Below, in pieces: positions 24,506 to 37,950 of a stretch of 64,000 nt of DNA. The DNA comes from Trichuris trichiura. Taxonomy: Eukaryota > Nematoda > Enoplea > Trichinellida > Trichuridae. The stretch's first letter is position 1. Every line of letters begins with the position of its first letter. The stretch is taken from contig JBAJFE010000041.1 in the NCBI GenBank assembly GCA_037903355.1, positions 310,001 through 374,000 of the forward strand, written 5' to 3'. The notes under the pieces were generated by a model. The model was not told where the DNA came from. It saw only the letters and a program-made list of their open reading frames with translations, and ran no database searches. The position numbers were made by a program, and so were the translations under genes.

Positions 24506-24598
24506 CTGCCTAGAAAACTTAAAATCGATGATGAATCAGACGATGATTTGATGCTACAAATTTCGCTTGCAGATGGATCATTTCGAATAGCCTTCTAA
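24506..24598 (+). CDS. Candidate terminal exon, unidentified gene
   Basis: A good acceptor (CGAAGCCTCTACAG, ending 24505) is followed by 30 codons and TAA. The encoded tail is acidic in its first half (KLKIDDESDDDL) and then LMLQISLADGSFRIAF. It looks like a real protein C-terminus, but I find no convincing upstream exon and do not recognise it. No AATAAA lies close downstream. Confidence 0.25.
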   Translation: MPRKLKIDDESDDDLMLQISLADGSFRIAF

Positions 24599-24599
24599 A

Positions 24600-27500
24600 G
24601 AAGCAAGCACAGTTCGTGGGAATTCAATAGTTTTTATTATAAAATGTTTCTCAATGATCAAAAAACTGTCGCCAAGACAAGAAAATCCTCATGCTTATTA
24701 CCGTGGTAAATTCAGAGATGCCATATTTGGCATATCTGTGCCCTGCTGTTATAGTCCCGCGGATCTTTTCGCTCCAGCAGCTCACAGGGCAAATGCTGTA
24801 AATATACGCAAGATATTTAGGAAGTATATACATGAATTGTTGGCACTTCATTCCATGCCAATACGCTAAATTTTGAAAAATCTCAAAGACCCATCCATGA
24901 AAGGAAGTGGCACCATCCAAGGTCGTATAAGGGTCAGTTCGCCCGGTTGCAGCTTATAATCTGAAATAATATATTTCGCGAAGGAATGCTCGTCCTTGCG
25001 TTCAGCGCTTCACCACCCTTAAACGCAAAATATACTAACGAGTAAAGATTCAGTGATATGCGCCTCTCGCTGAAGGACGGATGCGCGAAATTGAAAAGGC
25101 AGAACCGATTTGAGATACGGCATTTTCCTTTTTGCTTTGGACCTTTAGCTTTTTGATTCGTCAAAAGCTGAAGGCGACAGTCAAACATCCAACTTTGGTA
25201 AGCGTTCCGCGCCAGCGAATTCTTCAATTTTTTGCAGCGGGAAGCAAAGGAAACCGAAAGGGCAACCTAGAAGTCTTCGCGATGAGCTAGCTTGAATCGA
25301 TGGTGGCGTCATTGCTTTTCTTTCCTTCTTTATAAATGTACACTAATGCACTGCTTCGGGCGGAGTTTACCATGGCACTTGATACTATTAAACACGTCAC
25401 TGTAACTCCCCATGACGATTAATCAATGAAAAGTGATAGAAAATGACGAGTTCGCCAAGTTTCGGCAGATTCGATGGCTAAGGTGCTCGTCGCTTTTTGA
25501 GGCCGCATGCAAAAACTAATCAACCACGGATTGAGTAAGGAGAGCCTGATTTCCCTTTTCGGGTCGGATTGGAATCTTGTCCAATGCTTCACAATGCTGG
25601 CCACCTCGATGGGTTACTTGAAGCTAACAAAGTTTGCACTCCCATTAAGCCAAGTTCTACTCGCCAATAAATCTGATTGGATCACCATACTTGGCTATGC
25701 GCAAGAAATTTTTCGTAACAACATCTATCCGACTATTCAAATAAGGTTGGCCCGGCAAAACTGAATGCAGGTATAGATATTAGCATAGCTTACTGAGGCG
25801 TAGGCTTGCTGCCGATGGGTGTTAATCCATACTTAACTCCGTCGCTCAAAAGAATACTTATAAGTTCAAGAAGTAGACATATTCACTGGCAGCTAGCGAA
25901 GGCAATAACAACGCTTCGAACTGCCTTTTATTGCATGCAACTCGCCAAGTAAAGTTCAGCTTTCCCGCCTACGCGTAGTGCGAAACTTTCCAACCGCTTC
26001 AATCAGCAACGTGCAGTTTATGTGATTTATATGGTGAAGATTTGATGTTGGAACTTTAGTGCACTGCAGAGAAAACTGGCCACCTTAAATCTCGCAGTCT
26101 GATTTCTTTAAGTCGAACACGAAAGATGACTGGTTAGCATTATATTTACATAAATAACTGACGCATGCATACTTGTAGCCCTGATTGTAGGGACACCTCC
26201 CGCCAACGCTCGGGAACCAATTTTTCACGAATTATCGGTCGAACTAGCGGAGACTTCCGGTAAGACTGACCAACTGTACCTCTCTATCTAAAAACAACGG
26301 AACCGAGGCAAATGATTCGGATTTCACTTTCTGTGCTGACGCTTTCGACTTTCTGGAAATGATCCCACACTTCAGACGAAAACGACGTCGTACTTCGTCT
26401 CTTTTGATTATGCCTTAGCCTGCCTTAGGCCTCTAAGCATTTTCTGGCCGTTAGCGCTCTGTAAGCCAGCTAGAGACGACAAGAGGAATTTAAATTTTTC
26501 AATAAATGTTTGCCCAGTCAGAAGATAAGGATTATCTTTTGATGTTTTATCATGATAGTGTACTGACAGGCTAGCGCCGTGTTCTGGCCAGCGAGAAGAA
26601 AGCAACTGCCTGATAAGTGGCTAAGAGGTGGAAGCATAAGAAATTTTTACATAGAAGTCGAGCGCTTCTTCATTTCGGCACTTTTCAATGACTATCGTTA
26701 AACAAAGCAGAGAATTGAAGGTTTGGAACGCATGCTCGCCTGACTTAGATTGGCATAAAGCTACGCTAATTCCAAATCGGTTATTTTGATACATGCGTCT
26801 TCGGTAGGCCTAAAACAATAGGCTTAAACGGCGGGTCCCAAGCTTCTGCGGGCAGGTGATCAGCAACGCCTTGAAATAACCTTCGGCAAACTGAATGGGC
26901 GACCCTTTTACTGGCAAGACTTTTTATGGTGACTTTGGAAGTTTAAAGCAGCGCGTTGAAATTGACCTGCTTGTTTACGGGAACATGACCTTGTTAGGCT
27001 GCAGCGCATACGACCATTTTCTAAGCATGATTAGCTTATTAGCTTCTTTTGTTACAGCATGAGGCTCAGCGGATCAGTTTTCTTCACATATAACGCTGTG
27101 AACGTTGCGAAATAGCATAGGCTCAACGGTGAAGAGCAAAGCAGAGTTATCATTAAAGCAGCTAATCAATCATTTGATTATAGCAACAAGGTCGTCTGAG
27201 AAGTTGATAAAGCTAAACTAAAAGGCTGCATACCAAACATGAATCGATCCTCCGTTTACATACACAAGCAGCATCGCGGGACTGCTCTACGGGAGATGAT
27301 CGTAAGTGCGAACGGTTTGTCGACAGAAAAAATGAAATAACAGAAAAAGAACTGTACCTTTTGCGGGACGGATGATGGATATGCACAAGTGGCGAAGGAT
27401 GAGACCAGAGATAATGGATGCGCGGCGGAGAAGTGAAATGGCAAAAAAGTAAACTTGAAATGGAGCTGAGCGCGACCAATTTCAAATGGCCAAGCTTGGC

Positions 27501-30500
27501 CTAAGAGTAAATCTGGTCTTTGGCGCTTAGCAAAGCCTCAGAGCTCAATGTAAAGCGTTTCTTGAAATGGATGGGCTTGTATTGCCCCTGTTCGATCGAT
27601 GTGATCAACCAATCATCGACGAGAACTTGCTGTGCTAAAATGAAATGACAAGATAAGCGAAAGACCTCCTAATGACTGTTGCTTCTGACACTGAATGTTG
27701 GTCAATCATACCTGAAGCAGCGTATCGTCTGGCCGCAATTTGATCAAGGGCGAACTTGGTGATCAGAGAAAATCGAACTGCCCTTGATTGCGGATGACCC
27801 TACTCGTATGCTCATTGCTATGCCCTCTTCCAAGGCCTCAGGAGCGGTTATTGATTTTATTGGCTAGAAAAATTATCCTGCATCCCTAATTGACGCGGCA
27901 TATTGGCGATGGGACAGCGACTTGAACCAATAATAATAATAAAGTTTCGGCAAAATATATTTGCTCTTTCTGTTTACCGCGTTGGCACAGTCAGCCTACG
28001 GAACAATCGTTCACCTTACGGCAGGCACTGTACATTTCAATCAAATCAAGGCAGATCGCCTCCCACCCTTCCAAGCCTTCATTATGCATAGATGCTCTAT
28101 TAAATGCTTGCAAGATCGTTATACTAGTGCGGAAGTTTGCAAACGCTTTCAAGCTTCCTCGTGGTCTTTTAAAAGTTTTTCAGTTGATTTGCATATATGC
28201 GTAATTCAATTTTGACAACTTTCCACAAGCCACTTCGTTTCAGTGGTCCGCGAAGGAAAGCCATTACTTTTCTTTATGCGTTGAGTAACCCACTTATATA
28301 CATACTACACATCGTTAGGGAAGTTGCAGCGGCGAAGAGCCGCGAGAAAGTTCTACGCTCTTTGAGGAGCTTATAGCAAACTTCCGAAAACCTTACTTCC
28401 CTGTAACATGTATATATACTCGATGGAGCGGTCGTGGGGTTTGAGAGCTCGTTAGCTTGCAATATTTTTAGCAATGGGATAATAGCACTCGCCAGCGTAA
28501 GTTGACCGAAAAGGCTGCGAATTCTCATTTGTTTGTTTTGTTCAAAGCCTATGCGAGATCAACAAAATATGATCGCTGCTTGGCGCGCGGTTAAATCCCC
28601 CTGAGTTGCTGATGTTAATCGTGTGCGCGAGGCGGGAACTGCCGAAAGGTTACCCTGTTAATTGCTAGCTGGATTTACGCATGACGATAAGCCTTTCAAC
28701 GAGCCCTCATTGGGAAATGGTTGCCCCGTTCTTCACTGTCCGCAAGTGGCAGTTATACTCCTACTTTTGTGACGACCATCGAAGAGTCAATTCTCTTGCG
28801 GAAGCCTGAATGCGGAAAGGAGCAGAAGAAAATTGCGCTTGCGTGAACCTATGCACCAGATAAGCACGAAGCAGCAAGCGCAGGAAACAAAAAGAAAAGG
28901 TAACCCACAAAGCAAGCGGACAAGCACGCAACGACTGTGTCACTATTTGCTTAAGAGCATTCAAACAGCTCTGTTGAGGGGTGGGTTGTCAAAAGGAAAC
29001 TTAATGAAGCAAATTCGACTTCGAAAACTATCAATCCTGTTAAAGCATGTTTCGTTCGTGGAAATTCCTATTGCTCTCCCAATGCCAGATGTCCAGTAAG
29101 CATACAATATTCCCAATAGCCGTGTAAACTGGTAAACAGAAATACAAGTCCGCGCAATGCTCTTCCCTGAGTACATAAGTGAAAAGCTAGCCTTCTTTCC
29201 AATAGAGAATTGTATTTCCGAACAATGCTTACAGTTTCTGCTTAGGTTAAGTTTTTAGAAATTGCGATGCCATTCCGGGTGGCAGCCTGAAATGACTTTC
29301 CATTCTTACACAAGACGAGAGGAAAACATTAGGATAACTGAACGAAGTTGCATATTTGTTATTTGCAATCTCAAAGCGTTAGAGAGCGCGTGGAACGGCC
29401 ATGAATGAGCATAAGCCTTTTCTTATCATTGACAGCACGTTCGCGGGAGCACAGCAACCTTACTTGGACGTTGTAGCGTAAACAGGCGCTCTGCAGCGTT
29501 GCCACGTTGCTCAATGCATTAGAATATTTTGATGCGGCATAGGAATTACCAGCTTGGCATCTTGTCAATTCTAATTATAAAAGCAAGCTTTTGAAACTTT
29601 GAATGTGACATTGGCGCCTTCGACAGTCGCGTGATTGTTTTACTCTTCAAGCAGGTAACCTGTGCTGGTTAAATCTTTGCATAATCAGTAGTTTCCCCGT
29701 AAGCGGGAAACGCTGCGAGTAGAGAATTTATGAATGAAAAATCGATATCTTGTACAACTAGTTGTTTGCGTAGGAGCGCCGGCGAAAGTAGGAATAAAAT
29801 AGCTTTATCATCCGGCAAAATGCTCAAGCCATCGATCCCTTCTTCTACTCTATACGTTGCCTGCGGGATTTACAGAGACGCCTTCGAATGGTCGCTGATT
29901 TTTAGACTTAACTTAGCGAAGTTGGAAAGCTTCCATAGCGGCTGGAAACGATGATGGATTTTTTGAACAAGTATTCAACTTCCGGCCAACCAAACGAACA
30001 CAATTTCAAGTGCCTAAGCGGCTGCCGCTTAGCTTTCAATGGAATTGGCATTTTGTCTGTCGAAGAACAAGATGCCATTAGATTGCTTCGATCGAGGTGA
30101 GAGCAAATTCTCCAACATCCAGTTTGCCTGCTTCGACTCAGAGGGCGGGTGACTGTTATCTCGTTGCTCATTTATGGAATATGAGGCAACTTAATCATCA
30201 AAAGTTGAAATGAGAGTACTTTTGCGGACATACTGCAGCTCACATGTTGTTAGTGCTTCACTCATTGACGACAAAAAGACAACGAAGGCTACACAACCTT
30301 ACTTAGTGACAAAGAAATTATAACAAGATGATAAAACGAATTTTTTGTTTAACAATAAGCCGTAGCTTCGACTCATTCACAGAATTCAATTAATGAGTCT
30401 TTTAGTCAACGGGAACAATGCAACAAGCTTCCCGCGTTGTTATTTTTATCTCCGTTTGCGAATTGATCGTAGAGCAGCGCGACTTTGCCGGCGACTTGTC

Positions 30501-31540
30501 ATTTTGTTTTAAAGCGTTGCTCAATTCGTTCCCTTGCAAAAGCCTCGTTCAATCAAGTAGCCTTAAAAGGCAAAAAAGTTTTGTTTTTGCCTTAGACGCT
30601 TTCGTGTGAAATGAACCGCGGACTGAGCACGCGCGTTGAAGTGAAAAAAATTTTAATTTTAAGCACCATCTTGCGCTACATTTGGTGAACAAGTTATCGG
30701 TTGTGATAGTTGTTGTCGTGCCGCCGAATTCTTGCGCTCTACAAAGAGCCTTAATCGTTTCCTATTGACATCCGCCAGCCGAGAAACGCCGTGCAACCCT
30801 TTCGAATTCCCTGGCGTCGTTTTGATTTCAACTTCGACTGGAGGCTTTCTCCTCCGCGGCTTTTCTTGACAAGTATAGCTAGCTGCATTGGCAATAAAAG
30901 GCAGCAAGTTAGGCCGGCAAGCAAAAAAGAAACACTGCGGCTTGTTAAAGCATATTTTTTGTTATTCAATAAGCTTACATGTACGCCTTGTAAATCTGTA
31001 TACGTTTTATGTAAGGCTTAGATTCGCGAAAACATTACTGGGAAAACGGCTGTCAAAAAGGTGTCACATAAATTATGAACTTCTTAAATTACTCTATCAA
31101 AGCGACATCTGACGAAGGAAGGTTACATTTTCTTCTATGCGACTAATTCTTATCCCAATGGCATTGCAACATAAGTGCCTCTTTAAATAATATGAAGATT
31201 GAATAAGATATCTTGCTGTCACGCACTCCATAGAAGGATTGATGAAACGTCGGTTGCCGCAAAAGAGGAACGACAATCTGCCATAAGCATTTGTGAATAG
31301 CTGCCGAAAGGATAAGCAAATTATTGTTCCTTCTTCTTTTTCCTTTACGTCAACAATAGGCGACCTTTTGTTACTGCCTATTATGGCACGCTATGGTCAC
31401 AGCAGCGTACTTCCGCCCGGCTAACGACCGTAGGGCCAGCTGCGCAATGGATCAAAACAGCCGAGGAGCCAACGACGAAGTTGCGCTCCCAAAATGGTCC
31501 TCTCAAGTCAAATGCATTTTCGTGCAATTAAACGCAAATG
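24600..31540. other. Long stretch without an identifiable gene
   Basis: Frames of 60-110 codons occur on both strands (for example 25507-25764 plus, 27961-28215 plus, 28274-28528 minus, 29730-29954 plus, 30418-30609 plus). The minus frame at 28274-28528 opens with a mildly signal-peptide-like segment but has no domain. Nothing is called. Confidence 0.4.
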
Positions 31541-31542
31541 CG

Positions 31543-31579
31543 GGATTTTCGCTTGGCTGCAGTTCCCAAGCGAAAATCC
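31543..31579. repeat. Perfect 14-bp inverted repeat
   Basis: Arms GGATTTTCGCTTGG (31543-31556) and its exact complement (31566-31579) are separated by 9 bp. It is a small hairpin of unknown role, perhaps a remnant of a transposon terminus. Confidence 0.7.
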
Positions 31580-34280
31580 ATTACCAGCAGCCAATGAAGG
31601 CTTTGGTGATGAGCGCTCAACGAGAGGGGCAGAAATGCCGCGCGATCGGAATTTATCCACGAAAACACTTTTCTCCCAAAATGGTTGCTCACCCCTTAAG
31701 CTGCTTCTCTGAGTAGTGTCGGCTTGTTGTGTAGCAGTAGATCTATGATTTTTCCTATCCACTAGGCTGCATACGTGCGTCTCCTAACGTTGTTATATAA
31801 GAACTATGCGCGCAGATATTTGAGAGATGTCCATATAGCCTACTCTTTCTGAAACTGTCTTCGATATGGTTACAACCTACATTAACTACATAAAACTCGG
31901 CAAGTAGAAAGTTCGGGATGAAAAATTATTCACCATTGCCTTTTTTGGATAACTTTGCATTGCTTCTATCTATAAGTATTTACTCCTTGCAATGAGTCTT
32001 TCGTGACACTATCGCAAGTACATGCTCGTTGCTGCTGCCGACTTTATGCCCTTATGAGGTAAAAATAATAATAAATCGTTCCGGAAACTGCAAGTCTTTC
32101 AGCCGTTGAACACTTTAGCAATTATCCGTAGTAGAACGCTCATGCATGCATAAGCCTCTTTGCTAGATTGTTAATACATAAATTTCCGCATGATTCAACA
32201 TGATGTAACAGTTAGAAAATTGAAATTGTTTCGCATAAAGAGCTGACGTGCTCACTCTGCTGAAGAGCAGCTTAATCTGCCACAGAAGGTTCAGTGCCAC
32301 TGATTGAAATTATCGGAAGTTGGAAGAAGCAAGTTAATGTAGTAGAATCGCCTGCGGCTTGATGACTCTTTCTGCATAAAATCGTACTCATTCATATTAT
32401 GCTAATAGAGTATGCGAAACAACAATATGCGTAAAGAGGGTTAGGCTAAAAGATTTTTTAAAAAGGAGTTTGCAAAAACCATACCTTCATAAAGACAGAA
32501 TAGACGACCAGTTTTACAAGGGCAAATTATTTTTATTGTAACATGCACAGATAAAGGCAACAGAGAGTACAACAAGACTTTGTAAATAATGTGTACAAGT
32601 AATTTGTAGGTTAAAGGCACTAAGATAACACATTAAGATTCAGCCCAAAATGGCTTTAGGCTTTGAGGAATACGAACAGGTAACAATGACTAGGAACATA
32701 CTTGTATCCATAAGACAAGAAAGAAAGGCAAGGTCATCTAAGTCTTGGACTCTTATAGCTGCGACGCTGTTTATTTCTTGTACGAATAAGGACAATGAAA
32801 CTGAAATTATTTTCAAAAGGTTTGGCGCCCTTTGCGCGGAACAAAAAATCTCTCAGCGATTCTTCAGTTCAATACGCGAACAGATAACTTGTCTATCCAA
32901 ATGGTAATCGCAATTTTTAAGCTTTGAGAAAATGTTGATTGATTTTGAATTTTTTCAAGTAGCCAACAACTATGCGCACAATTCTTGCTGTAAAGCATAG
33001 CAAGTATTTTTTGTCAATGACAAATTGTTATTGCCTATTTTCAAAAGCGATTTGTAAAGCACTCCCGAAAAACATTAAACGAAATAAATAAATAAAGTAA
33101 AATAGAAATTCTCTTATAGGCCAGCGCAGAAACCATGATTTGGGGATGTCGCTTCAGTACGTATTGCAAGCTTTAAAAAAAAACAAAAATCTTTCCATGG
33201 TTTGGAACTGATCAAAGCCTTAAAGGGGAGGAACAAATTGCAGCTTTTTTGTGGAATATTCGAAGACATCTTAGCGGCTAAAGCACGACAGAAGATAATC
33301 CCTAAATTTCAGCAGGATAATTGGACGTTCGGTTATTTGGCTGAATTAACGCAAGTACGAGCTTAAATTAATTTATGAAAAACATATGAACTTTAAAGCA
33401 TACTCTGATTACTTAAGAAAACGGTTTTACGTTAACTCGTCAATAGAGCTAAAAAGGACGTATATTTGCAAGATATTGTGATAAGTTTGATCAAAGCTGC
33501 TATCTGACATGGTTGAATGGTTGAACCTGACTGGCGCTGTACAAAATCCGTCATGTGTATCCGTCAAATTAAAGCAGAAAATTAATTTTGAAATTCATCA
33601 GTTTTCTACCTGTCACGCCCTGTACAACTTCCGTTTTGCCCTGGCAATGCCTAACTGTTTTCCCATTAAAGGAGCGCCTACTGCCAGCAGTAAATGCTGC
33701 TGTTAAAATTTTAAGGCATATATGTCAGCGTATAATTCACCTTATAGGGGGCATCGTCATTCGCAGAACCGCCAAGCTGCTGAGTAGCAACTTGGATATT
33801 CCATTTGTAAGAAAGCATCACTTGAGCAGCTAAACAAGTCATTAATAAAATTCCTTGTGTCATGTGTTTTGTTGCCCTCTTTCCAGCGCTGCCCATATAA
33901 GGTTACTTGAAAGTCGGCTACGCTATTTTCTTATACAAAGTATACGGTGGAATGAATTTTTAGTTGTTCAACTCGTTCAATTCAGTTGAAAGTTCCTACA
34001 CGCTTTGAACAAGTCGTGTGGAATGCTATAAATAGTAATATATAGTTTTTGTGCATTAAAATGCCCAGTTAGGTCTTTTTCATTCCATTGCTTAAAAGGC
34101 AACACTGATATGCAATCAAATTCGTGAAAATCTCTGCGCTTCCACAAAAGGGGGATGCAGAGACCATTTCCGATTATAGCTTTGGAGAGAAATAATATCT
34201 TAGGCGAAACTGAGAAAGAAATTGCTTTGCTAACACAGCTCAAACTCAAACACGACGAACGTAGATGTCTTGCAACAAAA
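31580..34280. other. No identifiable gene
   Basis: Short frames at 32650-32907 (+), 33509-33833 (+) and 33977-34249 (-) are not supported by splice sites or domains. Confidence 0.4.
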
Positions 34281-34281
34281 A

Positions 34282-34282
<1 letters not shown>

Positions 34283-34312
<30 letters not shown>
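34283..34312. repeat. (TA)n microsatellite
   Basis: About fifteen uninterrupted TA units. Confidence 0.95.
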
Positions 34313-34316
<4 letters not shown>

Positions 34317-37059
34317 CAAGCTGAAAGTTAGTTAAAGAGTGAAAAAGGACTTTTCTTTTGCTGAACCGATTCCCTAAAATAAGCATCCTTGAAAACGTTT
34401 CCCTTATACAGACGAACGATGAGTCGCGTTGATTATTTATGGTATTAAGGTAAGCTGTAGAGGGCTTAAATTCCATCATAATAACTACGCTAAGCGCTGT
34501 GATGGAATGGAATTTAGCCTGCTGGAAATAATTCATATTTTCACGCACCCTACAAAATGCTTGCCGGCAGAGAGGATTGTTTGTTCGAAATTAGGGCGCG
34601 GTTTGTCTGAACATCTTTTCGATTTTAATGCTTCGCTTTTGCAGTACGATTAAAGGTTTGCTTTTACAATGTATGCAGCTTTCAATTGTCAGCCCATAGG
34701 CAAGTCTGAACAAAGCGCGGCAAGTTCAAATTCATCTTCCGCTGCCAATAAAGTAATGGGTCAAAGTTTCAATGTTCTATCTTTGGCATGACAAATATCA
34801 AGTTAAAACGGAAATTGATTAAATTGGCTAACGTACCTAATTCGATTGCAGGCGCGTCAGTTAAGTGAAATGGACAAATTCATTCTTGCTGCTCTTTTTG
34901 ACTGAGTCGTTAGGTTTCTTGAAGTTCCACTTATAGTATTTCTATTCAATTGGCTATCGCTGCGCTGCAGTTCAATTTACATTGAAATAAAATCTAACGG
35001 CAACTTGCTTCGGTGCGAAGATCGCAGTTGGAAAAAAGCGCATATGCCGCTGCGCCGTTGAGTCATGATTAATCGCTGGAAACGACCCATTTCATTTCCA
35101 TTATGTTAAACAGTTAGTTTTCAAAGATAAAAAGATTGGTGAACTTTTTCAAAAAGGGGCTACGAGCAAGGGCAAAAGGAAAAGCATAAAATATTTTTTG
35201 CGAAGCTCCCGCTTATGCTCAACCGATGAATTTAAAATTTCTATACCATTCAGTATTAAGTAGCCCATGCGCGGAAGGTCGTCTTTTACTAAAACTTCAC
35301 TTCACATGAAATGCTCACCTAATTATCACCAAAAAAGGAAAATTCTGCATCTGTGCTGTCTACAGCTATTAGGTCTGTTAAGATTGTTGGTTGCCCAACC
35401 GAACTCGTACAACTTTAACTATTAACAATTTGCATATGATTGGAGTTGTACATTAATCTGCATATTCTCCGCGCCAGTTTCTGCCATGTTTTTCCATTGC
35501 TAAATGATGTGTCAGGTGGAAAAACGGAATGCTCACGCTAACATTATAGGAAAACTAGTAGGTTGGCTGTCTGAATACAAAGCAATCGTCTGCACTGCCT
35601 TACTTAGCGTCTTCAACGCCAGGCAGACCTTTGCCATAACGAAACATATATTTTTGACGACCATTTCAAAAGGAACATTTTCACATTTTGCAGTGTTACA
35701 TAAATTTAAAGTCTCTCTTTAACAATGCTTGGTATATGCTTGGTTTAGAGCACTAATGGTGATTTCGAGACTGGTTTTATGCAGACTAATTCACTGAGCG
35801 TTCAGCAACGCAAGTAGGCTTAAAGTGCGGCGTAAAATTTTCTAAAACGTTCTGCCCTCCGAGAGCTCGAGCTTAGCTATGAAGAAAGATTTGGTCATTT
35901 TTCAAAATAGTGCCCTATGAACTGACACTGCAAATTAATCTTTCTATTATCTAAGAAGGTGAGATAGGCTAGCGCAAGGCATAAATGGATGTTCACCGTA
36001 GGAGCACGTAAATCGGTTTAATTATACTGCCGAGTCACGTGCTCCCTTGGTCGGACAACGCTCGTTATTTACTTTTATGTCTTGCGCTGATGGAAATCAT
36101 ATGCTTTAAATGGAAACTAATTTTCCAACGCAAAGGACGGCTGAAACAATTACAAAGTGTCTTCAATTTTATCGCATCGTTTTATCACACGGCAGTCCTA
36201 TTTCTGATTTTGAAAGCTTAAATTTATTATTCAAAGTTGCCAAGTTGAACGACGCGTTTTTCACTACGTCCACCGTTGATAGGCGGCTGAAAAGAGTGCC
36301 CTCCTAAGCGCTGTTGAATATTCTTGACAAAGTAGAGTGACAAAAAAATATGTGCGCAACCGCTTTATTGTTTCAATACGACAGTGCGCCCTCTTATCCT
36401 ACGACGGGAAGGAAGAAAGTGGTTGTTACTTGCTTTCCAAAAGTTTTCAGACTTCATTTAAAGTCATTTGTTGCGTCGACCTTTGCCGCGCCACTTTGTT
36501 CACTAAATTTAAGATGAGTGCTATAAAAATGCGGCTATTCAATGCATATTACAATTTTTATGAATTGTATGACGCTATCCTAAGGGGACGTTATTGGGAT
36601 AATGCATATATACATTCAGCATGTTATACTTTTCCAAAAGCCTTCAGCTTAAGCATTGAGCTTGCTTATGAAGCATATGTCATTCTTCTTTCATCTACTA
36701 GAAAAGCAGTTGACAACTTTGAAAGTATAGTTTTTCGGAAAGTTTTTAAAACTTCATACTTTATTTATTAAAAATATACGGTAGGGCAGCTCTTTACAAA
36801 TTTTATAGTTGCAGCTGGCAAGCACCTTCCCTGTCCTGTTCTTAGCGTCCGAGTGCGTTGCAAGGAAGAACTTGCGTTAATATTTTGTGCAGATAGCTGC
36901 CTACTGCTATCGGACGAAATAAAAATTAAATGACCAGAAAAATCTTCATAAAAAATGAAAAGCTTGTGGTCACCCATTGTACGTCTTGGTTACTCTTTTT
37001 CGGTTGTCAAGTAGTTGGCAGACGCGAACAAGGAAATATTTATTAAAGATGGCCCTGTT

Positions 37060-37950
37060 ATATGCAAATAAGCTTTAAGGCAATTAGCAATTTTATTTCC
37101 ATATGCAAATTCGATTCCGACCCGATATGGACGAAGCGGCAAACAAATTTACAACGGCTAAACGGCTTGAAAGTAAGCTCAAAGCTCAAGAAGCAAAGTG
37201 AGCACCATTTTTGCAACTTCCTCCTTTCAGCCAAAGACATAGCGAATAAATAATTTTAAACATTATGATTATTCCTAGTCCAAGGTTGACCTGTAGTATT
37301 TTAATTCGCTTTAAGTTCAAAAAAGGACTTAAAAATAAGCGTAGGATGGCATACGGTAATTATGAAATTATCAACATTAAAAGTATGAATAGCGCTTCTG
37401 ATGAGCTTGGCATATATATATTGCTAACTTTGAAAAACAGATGCGTTACAGCTTTTGCTCTCTTAAGTTGGCTTAAAAACTCATCTCATTTTCGTCAACG
37501 TCGAAAAACCTTATTTGCATTATTTTCTAGCGAACGCGGCATACTTAACAGCAGTTAACTATTTAAATGGATTTGCGCAAAGTTTACCATATAAACGTGG
37601 AAAGTAAGAATTGTTGTTTCAGTTTATGCAAATTTTAATGATCAGATAAATGTCATAAACAGTGAGTGGACATGCTTATACGAGGGAAAGTGGGGCAGAT
37701 GTATTCCCCTTAATCGCAAGACGTGCTGTAAGCCTATTTAAAAATTTTACTAAAAGACTTTACCCGTTCTTACAAGTTTGAATAATTAAAACGCCCATAC
37801 GCTACTCCTTCTCGAAGCTGCTTAGGCAACTTCGAGAAGGATGAAATCGTGAGCAAATGGGAAAATGTTACAACCGCACGCAGCCAAAGCACACTTGCAT
37901 AGAGCGTAGAACATTTTCTGGAGCTTTTCAAGCTTATTATGCAAATAAGT
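37060..37950. promoter_or_regulatory. Cluster of five ATGCAAAT octamers
   Basis: ATGCAAAT or its complement is found near 37062, 37103, 37513, 37626 and 37940. This is the classical POU-homeodomain octamer. Whether it acts as a regulatory site is inference; no gene lies adjacent. Confidence 0.25.
37806..37841. repeat. Short perfect hairpin
   Basis: Twelve-bp arms (TCCTTCTCGAAG and complement) with an inner TGC/GCA pairing around a TTAG loop. Role unknown. Confidence 0.6.

Noticed and set aside
28274..28528. Minus frame opening with a weak signal-peptide-like segment
   Set aside because: Hydrophobic start is short and the rest lacks any motif or cysteine pattern.
36337..36771. 144-codon plus-strand frame
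   Set aside because: F/Y/S/K-rich, as expected from AT-rich noncoding DNA; no family match and no splice context.
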